A stretch of 8,186 nt of DNA from an uncultured Lachnospiraceae bacterium (GCA_958405355.1 CATYEA010000079.1:1-8186); one strand, 5' to 3'. Numbered from the stretch's first letter, positions 1 to 6,177 are shown. Notes: generated by a model not told the origin, from the letters alone. Translations and numbers: made by a program.

Positions 1-30
1 ACTGCAAAGCGAAATTTCATTCATACTCGT

Positions 31-75
31 AAAAATAAAAAGAGCAGGTACATATTTCTATATACACTGCTCTCA
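31..75 (-). terminator. Intrinsic terminator after spoIIID
   Basis: On the minus strand a stem AGAGCAG pairs with CTGCTCT and continues, past one bulged C, through seven more A/U-rich pairs around an AGAA loop. A U-rich run follows (positions 31-40 read in reverse). It lies about 25 bases after the spoIIID stop codon and would end spoIIID and any aspA read-through transcript. Confidence 0.85.
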
Positions 76-101
76 TTTTAAATATTCATTCTAAATTATT
101 T

Positions 102-368
102 TCACAAACACTTTTCATCCCGGATATGTCGGTATTTTTCCCGCGTCGCCATACCTCCGCGGATATGCCGTTCAGACTTATTGACATCAAGCACAGATCT
201 GGCCTGTCTGGCCAAAATCGGATTAATAATCAAAAGCCGTTCTGTGACATCCTTATGTACTGTCGATTTACTGATTCCAAACTGTCTGGCCGTCTGCCTG
301 ACCGTCGCATTATGTTCTATAATGTAAGTTGCAATCTCAATCGCCCGCTCTTCAATATAATCTTTCAA
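102..368 (-). CDS. spoIIID: Sporulation transcriptional regulator SpoIIID
   Basis: An 88-residue DNA-binding protein of the SpoIIID family, which in Bacillus and Clostridia acts in the mother cell during sporulation and both activates and represses sigma-E and sigma-K genes. The N-terminus (MKDYIEER), the helix-turn-helix at about residues 22-45 (QFGISKSTVHKDVTERL) and the RHIRGGMATREKY stretch near the C-terminus match the Bacillus protein as I remember it, and the length is typical (Bacillus about 93). The start codon is TTG at 368-366, preceded by a GGGGG ribosome binding site about five bases upstream. The TTG codon is chosen because the conserved MKDYIEE begins there. The gene lies 24 bases behind a small ORF and aspA, but has a probable sigma-E promoter of its own (397-425). 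Identification is firm. Confidence 0.96.
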   Translation of the reverse strand: MKDYIEERAIEIATYIIEHNATVRQTARQFGISKSTVHKDVTERLLIINPILARQARSVLDVNKSERHIRGGMATREKYRHIRDEKCL

Positions 369-392
369 GGGAACCCCCGGAAATATCTGTTT

Positions 393-530
393 TTACAGTG
401 TATGCATTTCCGCTTTTTTGTATGCCTTATCCAACACGCCGCAGCTGATCTCCTGTGCCGGGCAGGCCTTTTTACATCGGCCACACCGAATAAAAGTTCT
501 GGAAAGCAGTCCATCGGGATTGTCATTCAC
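393..530 (-). CDS. Small cysteine-rich, ferredoxin-like ORF coupled to aspA
   Basis: A 45-codon frame beginning with GTG at 530-528, whose start overlaps the aspA stop codon as GTGA (4-base overlap), the usual arrangement for translational coupling. A weak GGAAAG motif lies five bases upstream. The product contains FIRCGRCKKACP at residues 13-24 and another cysteine at 30, giving C-x2-C-x3-C-P-x5-C. This resembles the last three cysteines and the proline of a [4Fe-4S] ferredoxin motif, but the first cysteine position is phenylalanine, so a complete classical cluster is not encoded. The C-terminus is lysine-rich and helical-looking. I do not recognise the protein. It may be a real small metal- or cluster-binding partner of aspartase, a detached C-terminal extension of AspA, or a chance frame. 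Using the earlier in-frame ATG at 686 would overlap aspA by about 160 bases and is unlikely. Confidence 0.5.
   Translation of the reverse strand: MNDNPDGLLSRTFIRCGRCKKACPAQEISCGVLDKAYKKAEMHTL
397..425 (-). promoter_or_regulatory. Probable sigma-E promoter of spoIIID
   Basis: On the minus strand GCATACA (419-425) and CATACACT (397-404) are separated by exactly 14 bases. This agrees with the Bacillus sigma-E consensus (KMATATT, 14-15 bases, CATACAMT): the -10 box is a full match and the -35 matches at the KMATA core. Transcription would start near 390, leaving a leader of about 22 bases with the ribosome binding site before the TTG start of spoIIID. spoIIID is sigma-E dependent in Bacillus, which supports the call. 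The elements lie inside the last codons of the small ORF at 393-530. Confidence 0.65.
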
Positions 531-1918
531 AGCGGCTTTCCGGTCATTGCAAAAGGCTCCAATAGTACTTCGACCTCTTTTTCCGAGAGTAATCCTTTTT
601 GCAGAACGAGTTCTTTCACTGACGTTCCTGTTCTTAAAGATTCTTTTGCGATACTGGCCGCTGCCGCATAACCAATGGCCGGACAAAGGGCGGTGGATAT
701 ACCCACGCTGGCATCCACCAGTTCGGCGCAGTGCTTAGGATTCGCCGTAATTCCTTCGATACAATTATCATTTAAAGTCCCGGCCGCGCGGCCAAGAGTC
801 TCAATAGATTCAAAAAGATTATAGAAAACCACTGGTTCAAAGGCATTCAATTCAAGCTGTCCGCCCTCTGCCGCCATGGTAATCGTAAAATCATTTCCAA
901 TAATATTAAAGGCCACCTGGGATACCACTTCCGGAATCACCGGATTGATTTTTCCCGGCATGATTGATGACCCGTTCTGCCGGGCCGGAAGATTAATTTC
1001 TTCAAATCCGGTCTTTGGCCCGCTGCTCATCAAACGCAGATCATTACACATCTTCGACAGATTGACTGCACAGGTTTTAAGGGCCGCCGATACACTGACA
1101 AAGCCGTCCAGATTCTGGGTCGCATCAAACAGGTCGTCAGCCATCACGAAATTTTCTCCGGTGACCTTGCTGATATTACCACATATATTTTCAAGATAAA
1201 CCGGACTGACATTAATACATGAACCGATAGCTGTTCCTCCCATATTCAGAATACGCATAAATTGTTTTGTCGCTTCAATCCTCTGAATATCCCGCTTCAA
1301 CACAGAGGCATAGGCATGAAAGGACTGACCGAGCCGCATCGGCACCGCATCCTGAAGCTGGGTTCTGCCCATTTTTAAAATAGGGTCAAACTCTCTCGAC
1401 TTATCCAGCAGACTGTCATACAGCCGCTGAAGCTGAACAAGCATTTCTCCCATTAAAACAAGGGTTGTCAGCTTACCGGCGCTTGGAATAACGTCATTCG
1501 TCGACTGGGCCATATTGACATGATCATTTGGATGAACGATTGTATAGTCACCCTTTTTTCCGCCCAACAGTTCAATGGCCCGATTGGCAATAACTTCATT
1601 GGCATTCATATTGGCCGAGGTCCCTGCTCCTCCCTGAATGGCATCCACAATAAATTCTTTTTTAAAAAGGCCTTCAATAACCTCATCACAGGCTCGAATA
1701 ATGGCTTCCGAAATATCTTCCGGAAGTTGTCCGGCATCCCGATTTGTTATTGCCGAAGCTTTTTTCAATTTTGCCATACTTTTAATAAATTCCGGATGCA
1801 GCGGCCGATAGGTAATCGGAAAATTCTGCCGTGCACGCAGTGCCTGAACCCCATAATACGCCGTCGCCGGAACCTCCATTTGGCCAATAGAATCCGCTTC
1901 CGTCCGCATCTTTTTCAT
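527..1918 (-). CDS. aspA: Aspartate ammonia-lyase (aspartase)
   Basis: A 463-residue cytoplasmic enzyme of the aspartase/fumarase superfamily that reversibly deaminates L-aspartate to fumarate and ammonia. It normally acts as a homotetramer. Visible family blocks are TSANMNANEV at residues 100-109, HPNDHVNMAQSTND at 129-142, and the superfamily signature GSSIMPGKINP at 316-326, whose mobile loop carries the catalytic serine (about residue 318). The PVIPEVVSQV that follows the signature is the aspartase version rather than the fumarase one. The ATG at 1918 is chosen because GGGGAGG lies about nine bases upstream; the in-frame ATG seven codons earlier would leave that site inside the gene. Length is close to the 468-478 usual for AspA, so the C-terminus (AMTGKPL) looks complete. 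It is divergent from an Lrp-type regulator and is followed by an overlapping small ORF. Confidence 0.94.
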   Translation of the reverse strand: MKKMRTEADSIGQMEVPATAYYGVQALRARQNFPITYRPLHPEFIKSMAKLKKASAITNRDAGQLPEDISEAIIRACDEVIEGLFKKEFIVDAIQGGAGTSANMNANEVIANRAIELLGGKKGDYTIVHPNDHVNMAQSTNDVIPSAGKLTTLVLMGEMLVQLQRLYDSLLDKSREFDPILKMGRTQLQDAVPMRLGQSFHAYASVLKRDIQRIEATKQFMRILNMGGTAIGSCINVSPVYLENICGNISKVTGENFVMADDLFDATQNLDGFVSVSAALKTCAVNLSKMCNDLRLMSSGPKTGFEEINLPARQNGSSIMPGKINPVIPEVVSQVAFNIIGNDFTITMAAEGGQLELNAFEPVVFYNLFESIETLGRAAGTLNDNCIEGITANPKHCAELVDASVGISTALCPAIGYAAAASIAKESLRTGTSVKELVLQKGLLSEKEVEVLLEPFAMTGKPL

Positions 1919-1963
1919 TGAATTTTTCCTCCCCGTCATTCAAATATTCCTCTTTATGCCCTC

Positions 1964-1992
1964 AACATACACCCAAAAATAGGGAAAGTAAA
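1964..1992 (-). promoter_or_regulatory. Probable sigma-A promoter of aspA
   Basis: Reading the minus strand, TTTACT (1987-1992) and TATGTT (1964-1969) are 17 bases apart, each matching four of six consensus bases. The transcript would start near 1957, about 40 bases before the ATG at 1918. Modest match scores; chosen for exact spacing and position. Confidence 0.45.
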
Positions 1993-2051
1993 CAGCTTTT
2001 CAGAAGATGTGAAAATAAAGCGGATTACCTCGATTTCAACTTTTATTTTTT

Positions 2052-2086
2052 AAGTCCAACAAAAAAAGACTTTATTTTCTAAAGTC
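2052..2086. promoter_or_regulatory. Inverted repeat in the aspA/lrp divergent region, possible Lrp operator
   Basis: GACTTTA (2068-2074) and TAAAGTC (2080-2086) form a perfect 7-bp inverted repeat around a 5-base spacer, and a further AAGTC lies at 2052-2056, giving three copies of the AAGTC half-motif within 35 bases. It sits just upstream of the lrp promoter and between the two divergent genes, where an Lrp/AsnC regulator would be expected to bind. The operator role is inferred from position only; the surrounding AT-rich sequence makes short repeats easy to find. Confidence 0.35.
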
Positions 2087-2101
2087 ATATTCAAGAGTTT
2101 A

Positions 2102-2130
2102 TTGCGTTTTTTGATATATTCACGTATACT
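2102..2130 (+). promoter_or_regulatory. Probable sigma-A promoter of the lrp-mscL unit
   Basis: TTGCGT (2102-2107) and TATACT (2125-2130) are separated by 17 bases, matching four and five of six consensus positions. Start of transcription would be near 2137, giving a leader of about 40 bases before the ATG at 2178. Confidence 0.6.
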
Positions 2131-2177
2131 TATTAAGTAACTACATCCATTTTACAAATGAAAAAGGAGATTCATTT

Positions 2178-2621
2178 ATGGACCAGATCGATGCAAAGCT
2201 GATCATGCTGTTACAGCAAAATGCCCGCGTCTCTCTGAAAGAGCTGGCAAAGGAGGTTTTTCTCACTACGCCCGCCGTATCGGCCCGCATTGAAAAACTG
2301 GAAAAAGAAGGTATTATCACCGGATACAGCGCAAAAATCAATCCAATCAAGCTTGGTTATCATATTACAGCCTTTGTCAACCTGGAATTACAGCCGACAC
2401 AGAAAAAAGTTTTTTACCCTTTTATTGAGAAAATTCCAAATGTTATTGAATGCAATTGTGTCACTGGCACCTATTCCATGTTGATGAAAGTTGCATTTCC
2501 GAGTACAATTGAATTGGAAACCTTTATCGGAAGACTCCAGAAATTTGGAAAGACCCAAACCCAAATCGTCTTCTCAACCCCGGTACAACCGAGAGGATTA
2601 AATATTGAACAAAAGAATTAA
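2178..2621 (+). CDS. Lrp/AsnC family transcriptional regulator
   Basis: A 147-residue regulator with the standard two-part Lrp/AsnC layout. An N-terminal winged helix-turn-helix spans about residues 2-62 (MDQIDAKLIMLLQQNARVSL, then LAKEVFLTTPAVSARIEKLEKEGIITGY). A C-terminal RAM/ligand-binding domain spans about 67-140, including the typical ECNCVTGTYSMLMKV strand-turn region. Such proteins form dimers to octamers and respond to amino acids. The start at 2178 is supported by AAAGGAG eight bases upstream. The gene is transcribed away from aspA and sits 11 bases before mscL, so regulation of aspA by aspartate, or another amino acid, and autoregulation are natural hypotheses. Effector and targets cannot be read from the sequence. 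The family call is firm. Confidence 0.93.
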   Translation: MDQIDAKLIMLLQQNARVSLKELAKEVFLTTPAVSARIEKLEKEGIITGYSAKINPIKLGYHITAFVNLELQPTQKKVFYPFIEKIPNVIECNCVTGTYSMLMKVAFPSTIELETFIGRLQKFGKTQTQIVFSTPVQPRGLNIEQKN

Positions 2622-2632
2622 GGAGGGTACTT

Positions 2633-3028
2633 ATGAAAAAATTTATTCAGGAATTTAAGACATTTGCTCTGCGTGGAAATGTCATGGACATGGCTATCGG
2701 TGTCCTGATTGGCGGTGCTTTCTCGGGAATTGTTACATCGCTGACCGACAATTTTATCAATCCGATCATTAATGAAATCATGGGCAATGCTTCCTACACC
2801 GCGGAAGATATTGCCACATTTGGCTCCAACTTTCTTGCGTCTGTCATCAACTTCTTTATCACAGCACTCATCCTGTTCTGCCTGTTAAAAGCAATGAACA
2901 AGCTGCTTTCCATAGGTCATAAGGAAGAGGAACCGGCTGCTCCGACAACGAAAGTATGTCCATATTGTAAAAGTGAAATTCCTATTGATGCTACACGCTG
3001 TCCGCACTGCACATCTGAGCTTCTGTAA
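2633..3028 (+). CDS. mscL: Large-conductance mechanosensitive channel MscL with C-terminal zinc ribbon
   Basis: A 131-residue membrane channel that opens under membrane tension to release solutes during hypo-osmotic shock; family members assemble as pentamers. The N-terminal amphipathic segment MKKFIQEFKTFALRGNV leads into TM1 at about residues 15-40, with the conserved DMAIGVLIGGAFSGIV. A short periplasmic-side loop follows, then TM2 at about 66-88 (FLASVINFFITALILFCLL). Instead of the usual charged helical bundle alone, the cytoplasmic tail ends in CPYC (109-112) and CPHC (123-126), a zinc-ribbon pattern. The start is supported by AAGGAGGG about seven bases upstream. It is 11 bases behind the Lrp-type gene and is likely cotranscribed with it. 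A strong hairpin terminator follows. Confidence 0.95.
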   Translation: MKKFIQEFKTFALRGNVMDMAIGVLIGGAFSGIVTSLTDNFINPIINEIMGNASYTAEDIATFGSNFLASVINFFITALILFCLLKAMNKLLSIGHKEEEPAAPTTKVCPYCKSEIPIDATRCPHCTSELL

Positions 3029-3035
3029 AATATTT

Positions 3036-3066
3036 AAAGGGCTTTGGAAATCTCCAAAGCCCTTTT
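3036..3066. terminator. Bidirectional intrinsic terminator between mscL and the convergent gene
   Basis: AAAGGGCTTTGGA (3036-3048) and its perfect complement TCCAAAGCCCTTT (3053-3065) form a 13-bp stem with a 4-base loop. The stem is flanked by T runs on the plus strand and an A/T-rich run on the other side. It begins seven bases after the mscL stop codon and about seven bases beyond the stop of the opposing gene at 3073, so it can serve both. Confidence 0.9.
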
Positions 3067-3072
3067 GTGACT

Positions 3073-3492
3073 CTATTCAGAAAATCTGCTGCCGCAATAA
3101 AAATCATTTTCCTCCAGGTTCTCAATATTTTCACTGACCCAGGGTTGTCCCCGCATAACACGGGATAATTGCATTTCAAACTTTTCTCCACGGTATACAA
3201 AGGTCAATGCATCTTCAACCCTGCCCTTTTTTATTTTAAACTCTGTGATATATTCCCATGGAATCAACGCCGCATCTCCCTGCAGTTTTTTCCCACTTAT
3301 TTCAAATACCCCAAAGTTCTCCCTTGAAAAATAAAACAGATAATTTCGCACCTCGTTAAAAGACACATGTCGAAAAGCCGCCAAAAGCAGTGTTTTCTTC
3401 CAGTTCACTTTCACTTTTGTATGTCCCGGCACAATATTATGATGATAATACAGATTTCTTTCTGAAACTATTTGATTCACTAAATCCATCAT
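3073..3492 (-). CDS. Uncharacterised 139-residue protein, possibly PH-like
   Basis: I do not recognise a named family with certainty. The 139-residue product has no signal peptide or membrane segment and alternates short strands and aromatic residues. The central part (residues about 45-110, with VRNYLFYFSRENFGVFEISG, then IPWEYITEFKIKKG and a GEKFEMQLSRVMRGQPWVSENI segment) reads like a compact beta-rich fold ending in a helix, which suggests a bacterial PH-like domain; this is a guess from pattern only. The ATG at 3492 is preferred over the GTG at 3510 because GAGGGG lies about ten bases before it and nothing useful precedes the GTG. A second ATG follows immediately. The gene starts 27 bases after the sseB-like stop codon, so it is probably the last gene of the kinase-led unit. 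It ends at a shared terminator. Confidence 0.7.
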   Translation of the reverse strand: MMDLVNQIVSERNLYYHHNIVPGHTKVKVNWKKTLLLAAFRHVSFNEVRNYLFYFSRENFGVFEISGKKLQGDAALIPWEYITEFKIKKGRVEDALTFVYRGEKFEMQLSRVMRGQPWVSENIENLEENDFYCGSRFSE

Positions 3493-3519
3493 CGGAACTC
3501 TACCCCTCACTCAAAATCT

Positions 3520-4272
3520 CTATGCCTGAGCCGTCCGTCCAACCTTTAATGGAAGATTTACACCAATTGGATTGACCAACACGCCGGCCGCATCCTTCGG
3601 CAAGAATCCGACAATTTTTTCCGGCTTCGCCATAGCTGTGCCAAATTTCGTATTCTGGTTCATTGCCTGAAATTTCTGGAATTCCTGAACATCAGTAAAA
3701 ATTGGCAGCAATGTTCTTCCATCTTTCTGTTTCATAATAGCGATTCCTTTATCCTCACGAACCGCAAGGATAAATGTTCCCTCACTGTAATGCGTAAGCA
3801 GCTCTTCCTGAAGTTCTTTCAGCATTTCTGTCAGTTCGTTATGCGGCTTTCTGCGCAATTCCTGCATAAAATACAGGGCTGTCAAGTGAAACTCACGGTT
3901 CTCGATCCGGACCGTTCCCTCCGGTAATTTCTGATTCTCCGGCCTGCGGACCAATTCCTCCAACTGTATGGCAATTTCAGCGTCGGTCCCCTTATTTACA
4001 ACCAGACAATTGACCCCTAAAGGATACAGTCCGGAATAAAATGGAAGAAAGCTTTTTTTCTCAATCTTCACCATCTGAACCGGATTTCCCGAAGTTACAA
4101 GACGCTTTGCCTCTTCATCGCCATCTTTTTGATCAAAGAAAATAAAAACCTCATCGTCATAAGTTTCTGAATCGCACATCACAAAAGGCATCCGGGTGCA
4201 TTTAGAATAGATTACATAAATGTTTTCCTTCTGCTGCAGCTGCGCCAGTACCTTATTTTTATCTACACTCAT
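3520..4272 (-). CDS. SseB family protein
   Basis: A 250-residue soluble protein that appears to contain two related SseB-type halves. The first is at about residues 10-115 (a strand-rich segment with MPFVMCDSETYDDEVFIFFD and the SFLPFYSGLYPLGVNCLVVN block), the second at about 140-250 (GTFILAVREDKGIAIMKQKD, LLPIFTDVQEFQKF, and the ending GVLVNPIGVNLPLKV). The phrases 'LPIFTD..EF..F' and 'GVLVNPIGVNLPL' are characteristic of this family. SseB was named in E. coli for enhanced serine sensitivity and its molecular role in Firmicutes is not established. The ATG at 4272 is chosen because AAAGG lies about nine bases upstream. Beginning at the TTG at 4299 would overlap the preceding gene and leave that site inside the frame. 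It lies 16 bases behind the BFD-like gene. Confidence 0.85.
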   Translation of the reverse strand: MSVDKNKVLAQLQQKENIYVIYSKCTRMPFVMCDSETYDDEVFIFFDQKDGDEEAKRLVTSGNPVQMVKIEKKSFLPFYSGLYPLGVNCLVVNKGTDAEIAIQLEELVRRPENQKLPEGTVRIENREFHLTALYFMQELRRKPHNELTEMLKELQEELLTHYSEGTFILAVREDKGIAIMKQKDGRTLLPIFTDVQEFQKFQAMNQNTKFGTAMAKPEKIVGFLPKDAAGVLVNPIGVNLPLKVGRTAQA

Positions 4273-4288
4273 TTTTGTCTGCCTTTCT

Positions 4289-4468
4289 TTAGTCCGCAAG
4301 TAATTTTTTCGTTAGTTTTTTTACCTTTTTCTTACATTTGCCGCAGGCCTTTCCTGCCTTTGTCGCCTTTTTTATATCTTTATAAGAAGTTGCACCATCG
4401 GCCACAGCATCTGCAATATCGCCCTTTGTCACATGATAACATGAACAGATTTCTTTTTTACGATTCAT
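4289..4468 (-). CDS. BFD-like [2Fe-2S]-binding small protein
   Basis: A 59-residue lysine-rich protein with the cysteine spacing of bacterioferritin-associated ferredoxin (BFD) domains: C8-x-C10 near the N-terminus and C42-x2-C45 near the C-terminus, 31 residues apart, with the helical stretch VTKGDIADAVADGATSYKDI between them. In known BFD domains these four cysteines bind one [2Fe-2S] cluster. The same fold occurs alone (Bfd, which reduces bacterioferritin) or fused to nitrite reductases, glycerol-3-phosphate dehydrogenase-type oxidases and NifU/CopZ-type proteins. The ATG at 4468 is preferred to the one at 4477 because GGAGG ends only one base before the latter but ten bases before the former. 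No bacterioferritin is visible here. It stands 65 bases behind the kinase gene and 16 bases before sseB. Confidence 0.85.
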   Translation of the reverse strand: MNRKKEICSCYHVTKGDIADAVADGATSYKDIKKATKAGKACGKCKKKVKKLTKKLLAD

Positions 4469-4484
4469 AATGTCCATACCTCCG

Positions 4485-4503
4485 TCATAATTGCATCATA
4501 ATT
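4485..4503. repeat. Short direct repeat ahead of the BFD-like gene
   Basis: TCATAATT occurs twice (4485-4492 and 4496-4503) three bases apart, an 11-base period that places both copies on the same helix face. It is directly upstream of the BFD-like ribosome binding site. A role as a protein-binding site is possible but AT-rich sequence gives such repeats by chance. Confidence 0.3.
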
Positions 4504-4533
4504 ATCAGTGCTACTCCTATTCTACCACAGGAA

Positions 4534-6099
4534 CTAATTTTCCGATAGTGGATTCTGCACACGGATTTTTTCCAACAGGCTAAATACCGGTCCCATATTT
4601 TGTTTCACAAGCTGTTTCTGAACCTGATACAAGCTCCGATATTTTTCCGTGTTTTCTTTTTCCGGATAATAGGTCTTTTTAATTTCCAGATAACCTTCCA
4701 GACGTTCTTTAATCTCCTGTATATCTCCAACTGCATAGGCTCCGAACATACAGTTAATGATCACTGCACCGCCGGCATTTTTAAAGGTAATGACTTTGCT
4801 GTCCAGCATATCCGATTTCATCTGGTTCCACAAATCATCCCTGCTGCCGCCTTCGGTAATGGCAATACGGCTCAAATCTACGCCGGCCTCCCGGTATATA
4901 TCTGTAATTTCCATATAATCATAACCGATAGCTTCCAACACGGCCCGCCAGAGCACCGTCTGGTCCGTATCCATCGTCATATTTAAAAAACAGCCGCAGG
5001 CGTTGGCAATATCGCCCATACCACCAGTCAGATAAGGCAGAAACAGCACACCATTAGAACCCACAGGCACCGCCCTGGCCCCGGCACTTAAATCCTGATA
5101 ATAATCGCCGTCTTCTTCTTTTTTACAAATATTATCCTTATACCAGCGCAGAGCCAGCCCGCCGGTTCGGATAAATCCCCAATAAAAATAAGTTCCCGGC
5201 AGTGTTCCGCTGTTAAATATCAACCCACTGCCTTTTCGGCTGAGCTCCGGCACAATCCCGTCCGTTGACACACAAAACATAGAACAGGTTCCGGCCACGT
5301 CTACAGCATGCCCAGCCTCCAGAATACCGCTGCCAATCATAGACTGCATCGTATCCCCGGCACCGGCACAAATTGGAATTCCCGACGGAAATCCGGTCTC
5401 TTCTGCCGCCTCTTCCGTCAATCTCCCGACAATATCCCATGGCCTTACAATTTTCGGCATATATTTCATGTCCAAATCCAGAATATCCAACTGTTCTCTG
5501 GACCACTCTTTTGTATACACGTTGTATCCAAGGCCCCAGCCTGACATGGCACCCCAGTCAACAAACATTTCATCCGCAGAAAGACCTGCCAAATGGGCCA
5601 GAATATACGGAGCATTGTGAATAAACTTGGCGCCTTTTTCCTGAAATGCCTTATTGTTTGCCAGAAACCACCGGGCGAACATGGCCGGAAACATGCAATT
5701 GGCTTCCGCATTTCCTGTCTCTTTCCCCCAAATGTCCAAATCCATTGCGTTAATCGCCTGAACATCCTTTGCCGTTCGTGAATCCAGATAATTGATATAT
5801 GGCGTTATCGCATTGCCATCACTATCTACCCCGGCAATGCCGCAGATGATACCATCCCCCATAATCGATTGAATCCCTTGCACAGCAAGACCCTTTGTCC
5901 GCATCTGCTCCGAACATTCTTTCATACATTCTTTCGTCAGCCGCAGATATTCATCCACATCCATTTCCACCCATCCAGGATTTGGATAATAAAGCGTTGT
6001 CGGTTTGCTGGACGAAGCCACACACTCCATCGCCTCATTACAAATCACAACTTTAACACTCTGTGTTCCCGCATCAAATCCCACATAATACTTTTCCAT
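4534..6099 (-). CDS. FGGY-family carbohydrate kinase (xylulokinase-like), substrate unknown
   Basis: A 521-residue cytoplasmic kinase that transfers phosphate from ATP to a sugar or polyol. The N-terminal FGGY domain (about 1-240) opens with GFDAGTQS at residues 7-14, the phosphate-binding loop with its conserved Asp. The YINYLDSRT stretch at 101-109 lies where family members contact the substrate. The C-terminal domain (about 242-460) starts with AGAGDTMQ, whose Asp249 matches the family's catalytic base. It also carries the signature region GGSRDDLWNQMKSDML at about 417-432, and a GGAVI nucleotide-site segment near 442-446. Length is within the 480-550 range of the family. Automatic pipelines would probably say xylulokinase, but no pentose genes are nearby. 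The ATG at 6099 is supported by AAGGAG about nine bases upstream; the GTG at 6123 would absorb that site. An FMN riboswitch and terminator lie in its leader, so expression may depend on FMN. Confidence 0.9.
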   Translation of the reverse strand: MEKYYVGFDAGTQSVKVVICNEAMECVASSSKPTTLYYPNPGWVEMDVDEYLRLTKECMKECSEQMRTKGLAVQGIQSIMGDGIICGIAGVDSDGNAITPYINYLDSRTAKDVQAINAMDLDIWGKETGNAEANCMFPAMFARWFLANNKAFQEKGAKFIHNAPYILAHLAGLSADEMFVDWGAMSGWGLGYNVYTKEWSREQLDILDLDMKYMPKIVRPWDIVGRLTEEAAEETGFPSGIPICAGAGDTMQSMIGSGILEAGHAVDVAGTCSMFCVSTDGIVPELSRKGSGLIFNSGTLPGTYFYWGFIRTGGLALRWYKDNICKKEEDGDYYQDLSAGARAVPVGSNGVLFLPYLTGGMGDIANACGCFLNMTMDTDQTVLWRAVLEAIGYDYMEITDIYREAGVDLSRIAITEGGSRDDLWNQMKSDMLDSKVITFKNAGGAVIINCMFGAYAVGDIQEIKERLEGYLEIKKTYYPEKENTEKYRSLYQVQKQLVKQNMGPVFSLLEKIRVQNPLSEN

Positions 6100-6177
6100 T
6101 TTACCCTGCTCCTTCCAATCCACAGTTTTTCGTAAATTATTCTCCCTTAGAATGCCCGCCGTCTGCCGTATAACCAG

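Noticed and set aside
1..30. An ATG on the minus strand near the left edge, possibly the start of a further gene
   Set aside because: Only a few codons fall within the window and no ribosome binding site precedes it.
393..686. A 97-codon minus-strand frame with an ATG at 686
   Set aside because: Its first half overlaps aspA by about 160 bases in another frame and has no family features; only the part from the GTG at 530 has coding signs, so the short version was kept.
126..738. Two open frames on the plus strand opposite spoIIID and the end of aspA (126-671 and 418-738)
   Set aside because: They are antisense to well-supported genes, lack good ribosome binding sites and have no recognisable domains.
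4469..4533. Terminator or promoter between the kinase and the BFD-like gene
   Set aside because: No hairpin with a U run is seen, and TAGAAT or TATGAT candidates lack matching -35 boxes.
5213..5765. Alternate minus- and plus-strand frames inside the FGGY kinase
   Set aside because: They are shadows of a long intact gene with a clear family signature; products show no domain.
6100..6177. A second promoter for the kinase between the terminator and its start codon
   Set aside because: TAATTT-like -10 sequences occur but none has a credible -35 box at 16-18 bases; an FMN-independent promoter cannot be excluded but is not supported.
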